Below, piece after piece: positions 36,811 through 37,246 of a stretch of DNA of 37,246 nucleotides. Within the stretch, counting starts at the first letter, position 1. Every line of letters begins with the position of its first letter. The stretch is from positions 1 to 37,246 of the IMG/VR virus record IMGVR_UViG_3300008221_000014; one strand, 5' to 3'. The translations under genes and the position numbers were made by a program. The notes under the pieces were generated by a model. The model made no database searches. It saw nothing but the letters and a program-made list of their open reading frames with translations, and was not told the origin of the DNA. This DNA is from a virus.

Positions 36811-36826
36811 TGATGCTATGGCATCA
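36811..36826. repeat. Inverted repeat upstream of the late operon
   Basis: TGATGC (36811-36816), TATG, GCATCA (36821-36826): perfect 6-bp arms, about 140 bp before the terminase start. Operator-like, possibly for a phage or host regulator. Confidence 0.4.
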
Positions 36827-36920
36827 ATCGTACCTAGTTACGAAGGAGCGTAAGCGACTGAGTCACCGGTGTCCCGCCCCGCTCCTTGGGGTCGCGGAGC
36901 TCTAAGCGGAGCGGCTTACC

Positions 36921-36940
36921 TCGCTCTCTTCGTTCGCTCG
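36921..36940. repeat. CGCTC-type 20-mer, copy 2
   Basis: TCGCTCTCTTCGTTCGCTCG, 17 of 20 identical to copy 1 at 14590-14609. Both contain CGCTC at each end. Confidence 0.45.
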
Positions 36941-37035
36941 GTTGTTTCCGTTTCCGTTTCAGCCTCTACCCTATATTACGTGTTTCAGACCCTCCAATCC
37001 TGCATTCCGCGACACAACTGCGACATAACTCCTAC

Positions 37036-37064
37036 TTATCCACAGATATTACAGGTTATCCACA
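37036..37064 (+). promoter_or_regulatory. Two perfect DnaA boxes
   Basis: TTATCCACA at 37036-37044 and 37056-37064, same strand, 20 bp apart. Both match the bacterial DnaA box consensus exactly. With an AT-rich tract about 300 bp to the left, this is a candidate replication origin that uses host DnaA. Confidence 0.6.
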
Positions 37065-37184
37065 GTAATGTTAGCAACAGTCGGCACGTCCCAACCGACC
37101 CCCAACTTAATATAATGAGCAATAATGGAGAGACTATATAGTACTAGCGCGCGCGGGAAACACAAATGGAGGGGTCAAGTGTAG

Positions 37185-37210
37185 ACAGTTAACTGTGAAC
37201 TGTTAACAGT
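37185..37210. repeat. Two adjacent 12-bp palindromes
   Basis: ACAGTTAACTGT (37185-37196) and ACTGTTAACAGT (37199-37210) are each perfect palindromes centred on GTTAAC and are two bases apart. Typical of a dimeric operator pair near the right end. Confidence 0.6.
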
Positions 37211-37246
37211 TGACCGTAGGGTAATTTATTCCCGATAGTCACCGGA

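Larger units (their letters stand above)
36671..37246. other. Gene-free right end, possible origin/control region
   Basis: It holds an AT-rich stretch (36727-36750), a TGATGC-TATG-GCATCA inverted repeat (36811-36826), the second CGCTC 20-mer, two DnaA boxes, a GCGCGCGCG run (37147-37155) and two adjacent palindromes. Open frames here lack ribosome sites and protein-like composition. It should also contain the late promoter reading leftward, which I could not place. Confidence 0.5.

Noticed and set aside
36869-37141. 90-codon plus-strand reading frame in the right end
   Set aside because: No ribosome site, low-complexity composition, and it overlaps DnaA boxes and repeats.
1-37246. Direct terminal repeats marking physical genome ends
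   Set aside because: No shared string between the first and last few hundred bases was visible by eye; end type remains unknown.

Overview
This window looks like the complete or nearly complete genome of a lytic, short-tailed double-stranded DNA phage (Caudoviricetes) of an actinobacterium. The host inference rests on several gene types that are typical of actinobacteria and their phages: a WhiB-like iron-sulfur regulator (4626-4973), a DUF7455-like CxxC/CxHH protein (10322-10660), an FmdB-like zinc ribbon (14760-14936), an r1t-type holin, and small zinc-ribbon proteins of the kind common in actinophages. I see no integrase, repressor or tRNA gene and no recognisable DNA polymerase. No host DNA is apparent, and base composition looks even and moderate throughout (judged by eye, not computed).

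Layout. (1) 1-396: gene-free left end with hairpins and the first of two perfect TGTGA-N6-TCACA (CRP/GlxR-type) palindromes. (2) 397-5673, plus strand: about 21 small, tightly packed, often overlapping early-type genes. They include several Cys-pair zinc ribbons, a 52-residue protein with no basic residue, a secreted lysozyme-fold protein, tandem FCS/TRASH-like fingers, the WhiB-like regulator and a tandem paralogue pair. (3) A bidirectional terminator near 5802-5845, where the plus operon meets the leftward operons. (4) 5936-14462, minus strand: DNA metabolism and regulation. In order of transcription these are an HNH endonuclease, a Cas4/RecB-like nuclease divided over two overlapping ORFs, a zinc-finger protein, a RecA/DnaB-like ATPase, an Hjc-like resolvase, a DUF7455 protein, a proline-rich membrane protein with its own promoter, a two-gene primase, two membrane microproteins, a DUF1599 protein, a phosphoesterase and two related sigma-region-2-like proteins. 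(5) 14463-14759: nested inverted repeats and a strong terminator for the late operon. (6) 14760-36670, minus strand: the late operon. It reads terminase (with an N-terminal small-subunit-like HTH), portal, a 1624-residue internal protein, three further candidate internal proteins, scaffold, N4-gp56-like capsid, head-tail adaptors, fibre-like and glycine-rich proteins, holin, endolysin and a candidate nozzle. (7) 36671-37246: gene-free right end with two perfect DnaA boxes, an AT-rich tract and two adjacent 12-bp palindromes; possibly an origin or control region.

How it may work together: the early plus operon appears to be read from a duplicated promoter/leader unit carrying CRP-type sites, so host cAMP/CRP status may set early expression. 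Early products (WhiB-like, sigma-like, many zinc ribbons) are candidates for redirecting host transcription. Replication probably uses the host polymerase with phage primase, RecA-like ATPase and nucleases. No tape measure or tail-tube gene is visible, and the adaptor, nozzle-like and large internal proteins argue for a podovirus-type particle. Many gene junctions use ATGA or TAATG overlaps, so translational coupling seems to be a general feature. All functional names are from motif reading by eye; none was checked by a database search.
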